Shown: one piece after another, positions 9,392-17,765 of the stretch | How positions within the stretch are numbered: the stretch's first letter is position 1 | How the letters are laid out: each line of letters opens with the position of its first letter | DNA from: Trinickia soli | Lineage (GTDB): Bacteria > Pseudomonadota > Gammaproteobacteria > Burkholderiales > Burkholderiaceae | Assembly: GCF_002879855.1 (NCBI RefSeq) | Contig: NZ_PNYB01000024.1 | Location: forward strand, 17,997 to 81,996 | Direction of reading: 5' to 3' | DNA length: 64,000 nucleotides | Translations under genes and position numbers: made by a program | Notes under the pieces: generated by a model | Seen by the model: the letters and a program-made list of their open reading frames with translations, nothing else | What the model was told of the DNA's origin: nothing | The model's database searches: none

Positions 9392-10591
9392 ATGTCCCTG
9401 TTCTCCGCTGTCGAACTCGCCCCCCGCGACCCGATCCTCGGTCTCAACGAAGCTTTCAACGCCGATACGCGCCCGACCAAAGTCAATCTCGGCGTCGGCG
9501 TCTACACGAACGAAGAAGGCAAGATCCCGCTGCTGCGCGCAGTCCGCGAAGCGGAGCAGGCTCGGGTGGAAGCGGCACTGCCGCGCGGCTATCTGCCGAT
9601 CGAAGGGATCGCGGCTTACGACGCGGCCGTGCAAAAGCTGCTGCTGGGCGATAACTCGCCGCTGATCGCCGCCGGTCGCGTCGTCACGGCGCAAGCGCTG
9701 GGCGGTACGGGCGCGCTGAAAATCGGCGCCGATTTCCTGAAGCGCCTGAACCCGGCCGCCAAGGTCGCCATCAGCGATCCGAGCTGGGAGAACCACCGCG
9801 CGCTGTTCGAAAGCGCCGGTTTCGAAGTGGTCGCTTATCCCTACTACGACGCACAAAGCCACGGCGTCAATTTCGAAGGCATGCTCGCAGCGCTCGGTAG
9901 CTACGACGCAGGCACGATCGTCGTGCTGCACGCCTGCTGCCATAACCCGACCGGTGTCGACCTGAGCGACGCGCAATGGAAGCAGATCGTCGAAGTGGTC
10001 AAGGCGCGCAATCTCGTGCCGTTCCTCGACATCGCGTACCAGGGCTTCGGTGACGGCATCGACGCCGACGCGGCAGCCGTGCGCCTGTTTGCCGCCGCCG
10101 AGCTGAATGTGTTCGTGTCGTCCTCGTTCTCGAAGTCGTTCTCGTTGTACGGCGAACGCGTCGGCGCGCTGTCGATCATCACCGAGAGCAAGGATGAAGC
10201 CGCGCGCGTGCTTTCGCAATTGAAGCGCGTGATCCGCACGAACTACTCAAACCCGCCGACGCACGGCGGCGCCATCGTCGCGACAGTGCTCGGCACGCCT
10301 GCTCTGCGCGCAATGTGGGAACAGGAACTCGGCGAGATGCGCGACCGCATCCGCGCGATGCGCAACGGCCTCGTCGAGCGCCTGAAGGCCGCCGGTGTGC
10401 CGCGCGATTTCAGCTTCGTCAATGCGCAGCGCGGCATGTTCTCGTACTCGGGCTTGAGCGCCGCCCAAGTGGACCGCCTGCGCGAAGAGTTCGGCATCTA
10501 CGCGGTCAGCACGGGCCGCATTTGCGTCGCTGCGCTCAACATGCGCAACATCGACGCGGTAGCGAACGCCGTTGCGCAGGTATTGAAGTAA
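9392..10591 (+). CDS. Aromatic amino acid / aspartate aminotransferase
   Basis: A 399-residue class I aminotransferase of the TyrB/AspC gamma subfamily, full length. PLP-site landmarks are present: ACCHNPTGVD (Asn at about 185), FLDIAYQGFGDG (Asp and Tyr holding the cofactor), and the Schiff-base lysine at 248 in SSSFSKSFSLYGERVG. It transfers amino groups between aspartate, phenylalanine or tyrosine and 2-oxoglutarate. TyrB and AspC cannot be separated by inspection. It is monocistronic, divergent from uvrB, and ends at a strong terminator. Confidence 0.92.
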   Translation: MSLFSAVELAPRDPILGLNEAFNADTRPTKVNLGVGVYTNEEGKIPLLRAVREAEQARVEAALPRGYLPIEGIAAYDAAVQKLLLGDNSPLIAAGRVVTAQALGGTGALKIGADFLKRLNPAAKVAISDPSWENHRALFESAGFEVVAYPYYDAQSHGVNFEGMLAALGSYDAGTIVVLHACCHNPTGVDLSDAQWKQIVEVVKARNLVPFLDIAYQGFGDGIDADAAAVRLFAAAELNVFVSSSFSKSFSLYGERVGALSIITESKDEAARVLSQLKRVIRTNYSNPPTHGGAIVATVLGTPALRAMWEQELGEMRDRIRAMRNGLVERLKAAGVPRDFSFVNAQRGMFSYSGLSAAQVDRLREEFGIYAVSTGRICVAALNMRNIDAVANAVAQVLK

Positions 10592-10633
10592 AGAAGAACG
10601 CATGCGCCGCGCGATGCGCGGCCGTATCGAGCG

Positions 10634-10664
10634 AAAGGCGCCCGCGGGGCGCCTTTCTTTTTTC
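10634..10664 (+). terminator. Rho-independent terminator behind the aminotransferase gene
   Basis: AAAGGCGCCC and GGGCGCCTTT pair perfectly around a three-base loop, and a T-rich tract (TTTCTTTTTT) follows. It lies 43 bp after the stop codon. Confidence 0.9.
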
Positions 10665-10757
10665 CGCAGTCTCCTACGGTCGCGCGCGCGGCCGGTGCGC
10701 CGTCAGGCGCCGCGCCGGTTCACACTCCGGTCGATCGACTGACCACCGCCGCCCGAT

Positions 10758-11999
10758 TCAACGCAGGTCGCGATGGATGTCGTGCGTGACGAACCCTGCG
10801 TCGTTGTCGGGCATATCGAGCCAGCCCGGCTGCGCCAGGCTATCCCGGATGTCGCGCAAACCGCAGGTCCAATGCGATTGCATGGCCGACGCGCCGAACT
10901 GGTAATCCTTGTAATTGCCGTCGAATTCCTTGTCGCTGTAGATCAACTGAAAGACGTTGTAGCGATGCGACGACGACAACTCCTCGGCCAGCTTGCACCA
11001 CGGATCACTTCGATGTTCGGGCGCAACGCGCGCGAGCACCTCGCGCAGCACGTGCCTGAAACGCTGCGAGTGCTGCATCATGTCCGTCACGAGACGCGTG
11101 CGGCTCGAATACTGGATATCCTTCATCCGCCCCTGCACATCCGTCAGATTCGTCGGCACGGGGCCGCGGGCACTCCATAAATCGACCTGAAACGCGAGCG
11201 TATCGCGGCGCGGCGAAGCCTGAATGACCTCGGAAAGCGGCGTGTTCGACATGAGCCCGCCGTCCCAGTAGAACTCGCCGTCGATCTCGGTTGCGGCAAA
11301 GCCGGGCGGCAGCGACCCCGATGCGATGAAATGCTCGGCTCGCAGCTTCGTGTGCTGATTGTCGAAATACGCGAAATTGCCCGTCCCGACATTGACGGCC
11401 GCGACCGAAACGCGCGTCTCCCCCGAATTGATCCGATCGAAATCGCAGAGACGCTCGAGCGTCGCCTTCAGCGGCGCCGTGTCGTACCAACTGGCGGCGC
11501 TGGGCGGCCCCTGCACGAACGGCAACGGCGGCGGGACGCGCGGCACGAAGAAACCCTTCTGTCCGTCGACGATCGCGCTCAGCGCTTGCATCGCGGTAAA
11601 TGCCGTGCGCACCGGTGTCGACGAATCGAAGAGCGCATGCTCCACCGCTGGCGGCAGCGGCAAGCCATACGCGGGCTGGCACACCGTATTCCAAAACGTC
11701 TTCAACCTCGAGACGCGATGTTCGGGCGCGTTGCCGGCGATGATCGCCGTGTTGATCGCGCCGATGGATATGCCGGTGATCCAATTGGGCTCGATGCCGG
11801 CGTCGTGCAAGCCCTCATAGACGCCGGCCTGATACGCGCCGAGCGCGCCCCCGCCTTGCAAGACGAGCGCGATTGTCTGGTAAGGAGGCAAGGCGCTCGA
11901 CGCCGCAACGCGCGCCGCACTGCCCGCCTTGGATTGCCCGCCGGTATCGGCTGTGATCGGCACGCTTGCGCGAACGCGCATGGCCTTGCGCTCCCCCAT
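10758..11999 (-). CDS. Patatin-like phospholipase family protein
   Basis: A 413-residue protein. The patatin core begins near residue 40: oxyanion motif LVLQGGGALGAYQAG, nucleophile motif GISIG (serine), and catalytic aspartate in YWDGGLMSNTP. The C-terminal region resembles the DUF3734 extension seen in proteobacterial homologues. It is an acyl hydrolase without a signal peptide, so presumably cytoplasmic. The start at 11999 follows AGGAGA on the minus strand. The gene lies 9 bp behind bdhA in one operon, which suggests a link to polyhydroxybutyrate or lipid turnover. That link is inferred from position only. Confidence 0.88.
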   Translation of the reverse strand: MGERKAMRVRASVPITADTGGQSKAGSAARVAASSALPPYQTIALVLQGGGALGAYQAGVYEGLHDAGIEPNWITGISIGAINTAIIAGNAPEHRVSRLKTFWNTVCQPAYGLPLPPAVEHALFDSSTPVRTAFTAMQALSAIVDGQKGFFVPRVPPPLPFVQGPPSAASWYDTAPLKATLERLCDFDRINSGETRVSVAAVNVGTGNFAYFDNQHTKLRAEHFIASGSLPPGFAATEIDGEFYWDGGLMSNTPLSEVIQASPRRDTLAFQVDLWSARGPVPTNLTDVQGRMKDIQYSSRTRLVTDMMQHSQRFRHVLREVLARVAPEHRSDPWCKLAEELSSSHRYNVFQLIYSDKEFDGNYKDYQFGASAMQSHWTCGLRDIRDSLAQPGWLDMPDNDAGFVTHDIHRDLR

Positions 12000-12008
12000 G
12001 TCTTCTCC

Positions 12009-12806
12009 TTAGATCATGCACCAGCCGTGCGACACGAGGAACGACTGCCCCGTCAGCGCGGCACTCGGGAATGTGCAAAGGAACAGCACCGTCTGCGCGA
12101 CATCCTGCACGGTGGTGAACACGCCGTCGACCGTCTGGCCGAGCATGACGCGCTTGACCACTTCTTCTTCGCTGATACCCAGTTCCTTCGCCTGCTCCGG
12201 GATCTGCTTGTCGACGAGCGGCGTGCGCACGAAACCCGGACAGACGACATGCGAGCGCACGTTATGCGCAGCACCTTCTTTCGCCAATACACGCGAGAGG
12301 CCGAGCAGCGCGTGCTTGGCCGCGACGTAAGCCGACTTCAGCGGCGAAGCTTCGTGCGAATGCACCGAGCCCATGTAGATGACGATGCCGCCGCGATCGC
12401 CCTTGTACATGTGCTTGAGCGCGGCTTTCGTCGTGAGGAAGGCGCCGTCCACGTGGATCGCCTGCATTTTTTTCCAATCGGAGAAGCTGTAGTTCTCGAT
12501 CGGGTTGACGATCTGGATGCCGGCGTTCGACACGAGGATATCGACCGAACCGAACTGCGCGGCGACTTCGTCGATGCCGCGATTGACCGCCTCTTCGTTC
12601 GTCACATCCATCGCGACGCCCATCGCCTTGCCGCCCGCGGCGCGAATTTCCTCCGCGACGGCCTGCGCTCCGGCCAGATTCAGATCGGCAATCGCGACGG
12701 CTGCGCCCTGCGCCGCCAGCGTCAGGGCAATTTCCTTGCCGATCCCGCTTGCGGCGCCCGTCACCACGGCCGCCTTCCCGTTCAGACTCGTATTCAACGA
12801 CGACAT
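12009..12806 (-). CDS. bdhA: 3-hydroxybutyrate dehydrogenase
   Basis: A 265-residue short-chain dehydrogenase. It has the nucleotide motif [12 protein letters not shown], the NAG motif (SNAGIQIV), the catalytic Ser near [10 protein letters not shown], and the [10 protein letters not shown] active-site Tyr/Lys. The overall sequence and the C-terminal [10 protein letters not shown] fit D-3-hydroxybutyrate dehydrogenase, which converts 3-hydroxybutyrate to acetoacetate with NAD during polyhydroxybutyrate use. AAGGGG precedes the ATG on the minus strand. It is the first gene of a two-gene operon with the patatin. Confidence 0.88.
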   Translation of the reverse strand: MSSLNTSLNGKAAVVTGAASGIGKEIALTLAAQGAAVAIADLNLAGAQAVAEEIRAAGGKAMGVAMDVTNEEAVNRGIDEVAAQFGSVDILVSNAGIQIVNPIENYSFSDWKKMQAIHVDGAFLTTKAALKHMYKGDRGGIVIYMGSVHSHEASPLKSAYVAAKHALLGLSRVLAKEGAAHNVRSHVVCPGFVRTPLVDKQIPEQAKELGISEEEVVKRVMLGQTVDGVFTTVQDVAQTVLFLCTFPSAALTGQSFLVSHGWCMI

Positions 12807-13002
12807 TCGTCACCCCTTAAGCGTGCATGGACAATGACACCATGGCGTACGGCGCACGACAAGCCAGCCGAACGACATATGACTTTCGGCCGAATTCAGC
12901 GCCACGACCGACTTCGCTATTGTGCCCCAACGGCCAGCGGGAACGCGACTCGATGAAAATCGGATTAAGCTCTGGCTTCCACTATTTACCCGGGAGGCAT
13001 CA

Positions 13003-13974
13003 ATGAATTACCGGCGACTCGGCCGTTCGGGCCTGCAGGTCAGCGAGCTCTCGCTGGGCTCGTGGGTCACCTACGGCAATCAGGTAGATCGGCACGCCGC
13101 GCGCGAATCGCTCGCGGCGGCCCGCGACGCGGGCGTGAATTTCTTCGACAACGCCGAAGTCTACGCAGGCGGGAAAGCGGAAGAGATCATGGGTCATGCG
13201 CTCAAGGAGCTCGCGTGGCCGCGCGTGAGCTTCGTGATCTCCACGAAGTTCTACTGGGGCCTGCGCGAAGCGCCCAATCAATATCACACGCTCAATCGCA
13301 AGTATCTTCACAACGCAATCGACGGATCGCTCGCCCGCCTACAGCTCGATTACGTCGACCTTGTGTTTTGCCATCGCCCCGATCCGAATACGCCCATCGA
13401 AGAAACGGTATGGGCGATGAGCGACATGATCACGCGCGGCAAAGCGCTCTATTGGGGCACCTCGGAATGGAGCGCCGACGAAATCCGCGCCGCTTACGAG
13501 ATTGCCGAGCGCCATCATCTGCATAAGCCCGTGATGGAGCAGCCGCAATACAACCTGTTTTGTCGCAAGCGAGTCGAGCAGGAGTACAAGCGCCTTTACG
13601 AAGACATCGGCCTCGGCCTGACCACCTGGAGCCCGCTTGCGTCGGGGCTGCTGACGGGCAAGTACCGGGCGGGCGTGCCGGCCGGCAGCCGCGCCGAACT
13701 CGAGGGCTACGACTGGTTGCGCTCGCGCGTGACGGACGCGGCCAAGAACGAATGCGTCGGCAAGCTTGAACAGGTCGCGCACGAGCTCGGCTGCAGCGTC
13801 GGTCAACTGGCGATCGCGTGGGTGCTCAAGAACCCCAATGTCAGCACGGTGATCACAGGTGCTTCGCGGGTCGAACAGATCGCGGAAAACATGAAGGCGA
13901 TCGAAGTGGCGGCGCGCATCACGCCCGATCTCCAGCAGCGCATCGAGGACATCGTGGTGGACATGGAGCAGTAA
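13003..13974 (+). CDS. Aldo/keto reductase, potassium-channel beta-subunit type
   Basis: A 323-residue NADPH-dependent aldo/keto reductase of the AKR6-like group. Visible features are the catalytic Asp/Tyr pair ([18 protein letters not shown]), the Lys in VISTKFYWG, the His region ([11 protein letters not shown]) and the cofactor-binding C-terminal part ([17 protein letters not shown]). The substrate is unknown. The ATG at 13003 follows GGGAGG at 12992-12997 and is better supported than the upstream in-frame ATG at 12922. It is divergent from the bdhA operon. Confidence 0.9.
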   Translation: MNYRRLGRSGLQVSELSLGSWVTYGNQVDRHAARESLAAARDAGVNFFDNAEVYAGGKAEEIMGHALKELAWPRVSFVISTKFYWGLREAPNQYHTLNRKYLHNAIDGSLARLQLDYVDLVFCHRPDPNTPIEETVWAMSDMITRGKALYWGTSEWSADEIRAAYEIAERHHLHKPVMEQPQYNLFCRKRVEQEYKRLYEDIGLGLTTWSPLASGLLTGKYRAGVPAGSRAELEGYDWLRSRVTDAAKNECVGKLEQVAHELGCSVGQLAIAWVLKNPNVSTVITGASRVEQIAENMKAIEVAARITPDLQQRIEDIVVDMEQ

Positions 13975-14168
13975 CGCAGCTGGCGGCGCGCAACATCGGT
14001 CGCGCGCCGCCGCATGCCAGCCGTGCAGCGGTACCGCTCGCATCGCGCTGCCGTACAATACGCACCCCGTTTGCGCATTCCGGCCGAACGCGACGCGACA
14101 CGGACGCGCGTTCGCACGGAGCCACGAGCGCGGCGGCGCCGCCCTCAAGCCTCGACTCTTACGCCCGT

Positions 14169-15014
14169 ATGCTCAGCTACCGTCACGCCTTCCACGCCGG
14201 CAACCATGCCGATGTCCTCAAGCACGCCGTCGTCGTGCAGTTGTTGCGCTACCTCGGTCAAAAAGACAAGGCCTATTGGTACATCGACACGCACGCCGGG
14301 GCGGGCGTGTATTCGCTTGTCGAAGGCTATGCCACCAAAACCGCCGAATTCGAAACGGGTATCGCCAAGCTGTGGGAGCGCACCGATCTGCCCGCGGTGC
14401 TGGAAGACTACGTCGCGCAAGTTCGCGCACTCAATGGCGACGGACAGTTGCGCTACTACCCCGGCTCGCCCTACCTTGCCTGGCGCCTGATGCGCACGCA
14501 AGACCGGATGCGGCTGTTCGAGCTGCACACGACCGAGATCGAGGTGTTGCGGCATAACTTTCGCGATGCGGGGCGACGCGCCATGCTCTATGCCGGTGAC
14601 GGCTTCGACGGCATCAAGGCACTGCTGCCTCCGCCGCCGCGGCGCGCGCTCGTTCTCGTCGATCCGTCGTTCGAGGACAAACACGACTACGCGCGCACGC
14701 TCGGTTGCGTCGAGGAGAGCCTCAAGCGGTTTGCCACCGGCATATACGCGATCTGGTATCCGCAAGTCACGCGCGCCGAATCGCAGCGGTTCCCCGAGCA
14801 ACTGAAAGCGCTGCAGCCAACCAATTGGCTGCATGTCTCGCTGACCGTGAGCCGCCCACCGTCCGACGGTTATGGCCTGTACGGGAGCGGCATGTTCATT
14901 TTGAATCCGCCCTATACGCTGGCGGGGGCGATGAAAGAGACGATGCCCTACCTTGCCAAATTCCTTGGCCAAGACGAGACGGCGCAGTTCAAGATCGAGT
15001 CGCGCATGGCCTAG
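14169..15014 (+). CDS. rlmJ: 23S rRNA (adenine(2030)-N6)-methyltransferase RlmJ
   Basis: A 281-residue protein starting MLSYRHAFHAGNHADVLKH, the hallmark N-terminus of RlmJ/YhiR. It contains the SAM-binding region (YIDTHAGAGVY) and the catalytic motif LVLVDPSFEDKHDY, of the DPPY/DPSF type. RlmJ methylates A2030 of 23S rRNA. The long in-frame extension upstream to 13818 is rejected because family similarity begins exactly at this ATG. It is monocistronic and convergent with the secreted-protein gene at 15081. Confidence 0.93.
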   Translation: MLSYRHAFHAGNHADVLKHAVVVQLLRYLGQKDKAYWYIDTHAGAGVYSLVEGYATKTAEFETGIAKLWERTDLPAVLEDYVAQVRALNGDGQLRYYPGSPYLAWRLMRTQDRMRLFELHTTEIEVLRHNFRDAGRRAMLYAGDGFDGIKALLPPPPRRALVLVDPSFEDKHDYARTLGCVEESLKRFATGIYAIWYPQVTRAESQRFPEQLKALQPTNWLHVSLTVSRPPSDGYGLYGSGMFILNPPYTLAGAMKETMPYLAKFLGQDETAQFKIESRMA

Positions 15015-15080
15015 CCGGCGGACGTGAGGGCCGCCTCGTCATGCCGCTTTCGGGTACCGGACAACCGATCGGCGCCGAGG

Positions 15081-15422
15081 CTACTGCCGGTTCGCCGGCG
15101 CCATCCGATACGCGTTGCCCGGCGCGGGCGCGGCCCCGTTTGCGCCTGGCAACGCGATATACGGGGCGACCACGATAGGCGGCTCACCGCTCGTCGGGTT
15201 CAGCTGTTGCGGTGCGGGCAACTGCTGCGCGGGCACCATCGGCTCGCGCGAGAACGGGGCGCTCTGGAGTACCACGCCGCTTTGGCCACCATGGACGCCG
15301 GTCTGCGAATCGAGCACGAGCGGTTGCCCGTCGGCCATCGCATACGGCGAGATCCCCGCGAGCGCGAGGCACGCCGCTGCGCAAAGGACGCCGCGCAAAA
15401 GTGGCGGGATAGAAAAGCTCAT
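15081..15422 (-). CDS. Small secreted proline-rich protein, function unknown
   Basis: A 113-residue protein with a clear signal peptide (MSFSIPPLLRGVLCAAACLALAGISPYAMA), then a low-complexity mature part rich in Pro, Gln and Gly (PAQQLPAPQQLNPTSGEPPI). No domain was recognised. The start could also be the ATG at 15431, three codons upstream. It is probably periplasmic or cell-surface. It is convergent with rlmJ. Confidence 0.65.
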   Translation of the reverse strand: MSFSIPPLLRGVLCAAACLALAGISPYAMADGQPLVLDSQTGVHGGQSGVVLQSAPFSREPMVPAQQLPAPQQLNPTSGEPPIVVAPYIALPGANGAAPAPGNAYRMAPANRQ

Positions 15423-15560
15423 GTCGACCATCCGTGAAAGTGCGCACCGGGCGATGCCGTATGCGTGAATGATCGTACCTTAGCGCGGCGGCAACTTCTA
15501 CGGTGGTCGCTTTGCGCCAGTCGCAACGGTCGTGCTTTCACCTTCACCAGACCCATGACA

Positions 15561-15585
15561 AAGCCCCGCTGGACGAGCGGGGCTT
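15561..15585. terminator. Perfect hairpin behind the DUF3563 gene, probable terminator
   Basis: AAGCCCCGCT and AGCGGGGCTT pair perfectly over 10 bp around a five-base loop. It lies 76 bp beyond the DUF3563 stop. No strong T run follows on either strand. Confidence 0.55.
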
Positions 15586-15660
15586 GCAGGGATCGCGTCT
15601 TGACGGCGCGCACGCGGGCGCACAGGCGCGCTGGCGGCATGGCGCCGCCGCGGAAGCTTC

Positions 15661-15807
15661 TTAGATCGAGTAGCCGCTCGTTTCGAGCGAGCGCAGGCGG
15701 CGTTCGAGGTCGACGATGTCCGACGACGAGGCAAGGTACGCTTCGCGACGGCTACGCTCAGCCGATTCGAACCAGTTGCTCAGTTTTTCGAGGATGTACG
15801 CAAACAT
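15661..15807 (-). CDS. DUF3563 family small protein
   Basis: A 48-residue protein beginning MFAYILEKLSNWFESAER and ending DLERRLRSLETSGYSI. This is the pattern of the DUF3563 family found in many Burkholderiales: a short amphipathic segment and a Leu/Arg-rich helix. The ATG at 15807 is preceded on the minus strand by GGAGAAC. Its function is unknown. It is monocistronic, with a hairpin downstream. Confidence 0.82.
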   Translation of the reverse strand: MFAYILEKLSNWFESAERSRREAYLASSSDIVDLERRLRSLETSGYSI

Positions 15808-16013
15808 GATGTTCTCCAAGGGGTCGGTGACGTCCCTAGCGAATCGCGCATCAGGGATTTCCCGTAAAAGGGTTAACCCGGATTATAGAGATGTGGGCGC
15901 AAATAGCGAGTGAAATGCACGAATGCAGGGCATTCCGATTTGGAATAGTGCATGGAGGACGCTATGGCGGCGCGAAATGCACCATTTAGGTGCCACAGCG
16001 GGCGATCGGCGGC

Positions 16014-16445
16014 TCAGCCGCGTCCACAGTGGGCCTGCGGTGCGGTCACCGGTTCCCCGACGCTGGCGAGGCCATCCAGAATCGGGCACTCGGGCCGCAT
16101 ATCGCCGTGGCAGTGCTCTGCGAGGTGAGTCAGCGTGTCGCGCATTTCCGACAGTTCCGCGATCCGTTTTTCCAATTCGGCGACGTGCTGCAGCGCAATC
16201 GTCTTCACCTCCGCGCTAGCGCGCGACCGATCTTGCCAAAGACCCAGAAGCTTGCGGATATCGTCAATGGAGAACCCGAGATGCCGCGCCTGCCGAATGA
16301 AGCGCAACGTATGAATCTCGGACTTGCCGTACACGCGATAACCCGCCTCCGTGCGCCCCCTCGGGGCAAGCAGATCCACGCTCTCGTAGTAGCGGATCAT
16401 CTTTGCCGTCACCCCCGACTCGCGGGCCGCGTCTCCGATATTCAT
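16014..16445 (-). CDS. cueR: Cu(I)-responsive MerR-family regulator
   Basis: A 143-residue MerR-family protein. It has the N-terminal winged helix (MNIGDAARESGVTAKMIRYY), a dimerisation coiled coil (about residues 78-110), and the metal loop HCHGDMRPECPILDG. Cysteines 112 and 120 sit at the CueR positions with seven residues between, which marks it as a Cu(I)/Ag(I) sensor. The start at 16445 begins the conserved domain; the in-frame extension to 16610 would run across the operator. It is divergent from copZ across a CueR dyad, so it probably controls copZ and itself. Confidence 0.92.
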   Translation of the reverse strand: MNIGDAARESGVTAKMIRYYESVDLLAPRGRTEAGYRVYGKSEIHTLRFIRQARHLGFSIDDIRKLLGLWQDRSRASAEVKTIALQHVAELEKRIAELSEMRDTLTHLAEHCHGDMRPECPILDGLASVGEPVTAPQAHCGRG

Positions 16446-16468
16446 GCCGATCTCCGATTGAATGTCGG

Positions 16469-16505
16469 AAGCGTATACCTTCCCACCGCGGGAAGGTATA
16501 CGCTT
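16469..16505. promoter_or_regulatory. CueR operator, perfect 16-bp inverted repeat, between cueR and copZ
   Basis: The arms AAGCGTATACCTTCCC and GGGAAGGTATACGCTT are perfect inverted repeats around ACCGC. The inner part, ACCTTCCC..GGGAAGGT, is the CueR/copA-type dyad. TATACC and TACGCT lie 19 bp apart on the plus strand, the long spacing typical of MerR-family promoters. Because the dyad is symmetric, the same elements occur on the minus strand facing cueR. Confidence 0.85.
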
Positions 16506-16578
16506 CGTTGGAGCGGGCTTGTAGTCCGGTAACGTCGACACCGGCCCGGCATCGTCCCAACTCTTTTGCAAAGGAAAC

Positions 16579-16800
16579 ATGGCAATGATTGAATTCCAAG
16601 TCGAAGGCATGAGCTGTCAGCACTGCGTGGGCGCCGTCACCAAGGCGATCGCCGCGCTCGACGCCGCTGCGCTCGTCGAAGTGAATCTGGACGACGGCCG
16701 AGTGCGTGTCCAATCGCAAAAAAGCGCCGAACAGATCGGTAGCGCGATCGCCGATGCCGGTTACGAGGTGAAGGGCAGCCGCACCATCGTCGACGCCTGA
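16579..16800 (+). CDS. copZ: Copper chaperone with heavy-metal-associated domain
   Basis: A 73-residue single HMA domain protein. The Cu(I) site GMSCQHC carries cysteines 13 and 16, and the rest follows the beta-alpha-beta pattern of CopZ/Atx1. It would bind Cu(I) in the cytoplasm and pass it to a CopA-type ATPase, which is not in this window. AAAGGA lies 5-10 bases before the ATG at 16579. The gene is controlled by the CueR dyad upstream and is followed 16 bp later by the reductase-like gene. Confidence 0.92.
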   Translation: MAMIEFQVEGMSCQHCVGAVTKAIAALDAAALVEVNLDDGRVRVQSQKSAEQIGSAIADAGYEVKGSRTIVDA

Positions 16801-16816
16801 GCGGACGGGCCACGCA

Positions 16817-17740
16817 ATGTTCACGGTTGCCGTCATCGGCGCGTCCGGGCTGCTCGGCCGCGCCGTCATGCGCGAACTCGAAACGCGTCCCGGTTGGCGC
16901 GTGGTGCCCACGGCGTATCGACGCACCGACGCGCGCACGGTCGCGCTCGACATTCGCGACGCCGAAGCGGTCGCTTCGTTCGTCGGGCGAGTGCGGCCCG
17001 ATGCGATCGTCATCGCCGCGGCAGAGCGTCGGCCCGACATCTGCGAACGCGATCCCGCGGCCGCACGGGCCCTGAACGTCGAGGCAGTGCGCACGGTCGC
17101 ATCGGCGGCACGGGCGTGCGGCGCGTGGGTGCTGTCGATCTCGACCGATTACGTGTTCGACGGCAGCGCCCCGCCCTATCGTATCGACGATGAACCCGCC
17201 CCCCTCAACGCGTATGGACGCAGCAAGCTCGAAGGCGAGCGAGCGCTGACGGAAACGACCGGGTTCGGCTGCGTGCTGCGACTGCCGCTGCTGTTCGGGC
17301 CCATCGTCGACTGGTCGGAATCGGCGGTAACGAGCCTCGTGCCGGCTATCGTCGCGTCGCAGGCGCCCGATGCACCGCCTGCTCCGATGGACGCCTGGGC
17401 GACGCGCTATCCGACTTACACGCCCGATGTCGCCTACGTGATCCGCGGCATGCTCGAGCGGCACGCCGAGGGCGAAGCCGTGTGCGGCATCGCGCAGTGG
17501 TCCGCGCAGGAGCCCATGACGAAGTTCGAAATCGCCACGCGCATCGCGCGGGCGCTGCGCGTGCCGGCCCGTCTCGTGCCTCAGGCAGCAAGCATGGAAA
17601 CCACGCCGCGCCCGCGCGACTGCCACCTCGATTCGAGCCGGCTCGATGCGTTGGGGATCGGCCGTCGCACGCCGTTCGATGTGGCGATCGCCGAAGTGCT
17701 CGACGCGGCGCCCGTGCCGGTGCCCGCACAGTCGCGCTGA
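16817..17740 (+). CDS. NAD(P)-dependent nucleotide-sugar reductase-like protein (RmlD family)
   Basis: A 307-residue extended short-chain dehydrogenase of the RmlD/MAT2B-like group. The dinucleotide motif is VIGASGLLGRAV, followed by the STDYVFDG strand and active-site YGRSKLEGE. RmlD reduces dTDP-4-keto-rhamnose; stand-alone homologues have unproven roles. No other rml genes are nearby, so rhamnose synthesis should not be assumed. It follows copZ by 16 bp and may be cotranscribed from the copper promoter, although no copper function is evident. It is convergent with dnaE2. Confidence 0.75.
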   Translation: MFTVAVIGASGLLGRAVMRELETRPGWRVVPTAYRRTDARTVALDIRDAEAVASFVGRVRPDAIVIAAAERRPDICERDPAAARALNVEAVRTVASAARACGAWVLSISTDYVFDGSAPPYRIDDEPAPLNAYGRSKLEGERALTETTGFGCVLRLPLLFGPIVDWSESAVTSLVPAIVASQAPDAPPAPMDAWATRYPTYTPDVAYVIRGMLERHAEGEAVCGIAQWSAQEPMTKFEIATRIARALRVPARLVPQAASMETTPRPRDCHLDSSRLDALGIGRRTPFDVAIAEVLDAAPVPVPAQSR

Positions 17741-17765
17741 GGAGGCTCGCCCGAGCGCTTCCGGG

